From contig NC_057864.1 in assembly GCF_019393635.1 (NCBI RefSeq), positions 474,814,617 through 474,878,616 on the forward strand: a stretch of 64,000 bases of DNA, given 5' to 3'. Shown piece after piece: positions 63,481 through 64,000 of the stretch (positions within the stretch are counted from its first letter, which is position 1; the number at the start of each line of letters is the position of its first letter). Origin of the DNA: Dromiciops gliroides. Lineage: Eukaryota > Chordata > Mammalia > Microbiotheria > Microbiotheriidae. The notes under the pieces are model-generated. The model worked only from the letters and a program-made list of their open reading frames with translations. It did no database searches and was not told the DNA's origin. A program made the position numbers and the translations under genes.

Positions 63481-64000
63481 AGTGCTGGACGGGGTGCGGA
63501 GGGAAAGTATGGGACGAGAGTTCGAATCCCACCCCTAACGCTTTAATCCCCTAATGTAAAACGGAGGATAGACAAACCCTTTTGACGTGAACGAGAATTG
63601 ACTCTAAGGCCTCCATGCCCACTCCCTTCCTTACCTTCTCCCCCACCCCCGTTCAGCCTCCTTTTTATTCGATCGTCCCCCATTAAAATGTAAACTCCTT
63701 GAGGGCAGGGCCTGGTTTTTGCTTCTACCTGTAATCCCAGCATTTAGTGAGTGCCCGGCACACAGTAAGTGCTTAATAAATGCTTCTTGCCTTCTTGAGG
63801 GAAATAGAGAAGTTAGAGGGAGGTGTGACTTTGGGGGGAAGAAGGTGGATGTGAGATAGATCCCATTGGACTCTGAAGATCTAATGGGTGGAGATGGGAG
63901 ACGAGTTATAGGATGGAGTTGAGAACAGGACATGCCTTTACCTTCTCTGGTCTAGTTTCCTCATCTGTAAAGAAGAGGGTTAGACTCAGACGACCTTGGA
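63481..64000. other. Flank upstream of RCC1L
   Basis: A MIR relic (63490-63580, with GAGTTCGAATCCCACC), an L2 3' type piece (63685-63790, CTCCTTGAGGGCAGGGCCTG and AGTGCTTAATAAATGCTTCT) and a MIR 3' end at the window edge (TTTCCTCATCTGTAAAG). No exon recognised. Confidence 0.65.

Noticed and set aside
63500..63545. TTCGAATCCC T-arm-like sequence near the upstream edge
   Set aside because: No acceptor or D arm; a MIR-type 3' part follows.
1..64000. CRISPR arrays, phage genes, bacterial operons, biosynthetic clusters
   Set aside because: Repeats here are SINEs, satellites and microsatellites; coding regions are spliced vertebrate exons.

Overview
The window is vertebrate nuclear DNA, almost certainly from a marsupial. 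It is full of the metatherian tRNA-derived SINE whose head reads GGGGCAGCTAGGTGGCGCAG, alongside longer MAR1-type SINEs, MIR/THER1 and L2 relics and marsupial-style L1 3' ends. Coding sequence lies in small exons with GT..AG introns. I see no bacterial genes, CRISPR arrays, operons or prophage. The species cannot be fixed from sequence alone.

Two protein-coding genes lie tail to tail. On the + strand are exons 2-9 of CASTOR2 (GATSL2), a paralogue of the arginine sensor CASTOR1 that acts on GATOR2/mTORC1. Exon 1 is not in the window; bases 1-10934 are the 3' part of intron 1. The coding sequence ends at 32567 and is followed by a very long 3'UTR (about 9.1 kb) with a poly(A) signal at 41701. 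On the - strand is a complete RCC1L (WBSCR16): 11 coding exons from the ATG at 63196 down to the stop at 48986, predicted at 468 residues. It is a mitochondrial RCC1-type beta-propeller protein used in mitoribosomal 16S rRNA maturation and OPA1-linked dynamics. The two genes are neighbours in the human Williams-Beuren region (7q11.23), so this looks like conserved synteny. Their functions are unrelated apart from both touching metabolism.

Layout: 1-10934 CASTOR2 intron 1 (two L1 fragments, nested SINEs, simple repeats); 10935-32567 CASTOR2 coding exons; 32568-about 41720 CASTOR2 3'UTR, free of young SINEs; 41720-about 47900 intergenic, with a candidate antisense solo LTR and DNA-transposon relics; 47900-63240 RCC1L, with a 30-bp minisatellite, a triplicated SINE and a long GA-rich tract in its introns; 62650-63480 GC-rich promoter and first-exon region with NF-Y, ETS, NRF1-like and YY1/TISU motifs; 63480-64000 upstream flank with MIR and L2 relics.

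The most unusual points are: (i) a perfect TISU/YY1 element whose ATG opens a 12-codon upstream frame ending in TGATG, overlapping the RCC1L start; (ii) a 99-bp identical segment shared between the CASTOR2 3'UTR and the candidate LTR 3 kb downstream, with microhomology at both junctions; (iii) a SINE triplicated together with its target-site duplication; (iv) the 30-bp minisatellite 90 bp from an RCC1L splice donor. I found no convincing undescribed gene system.
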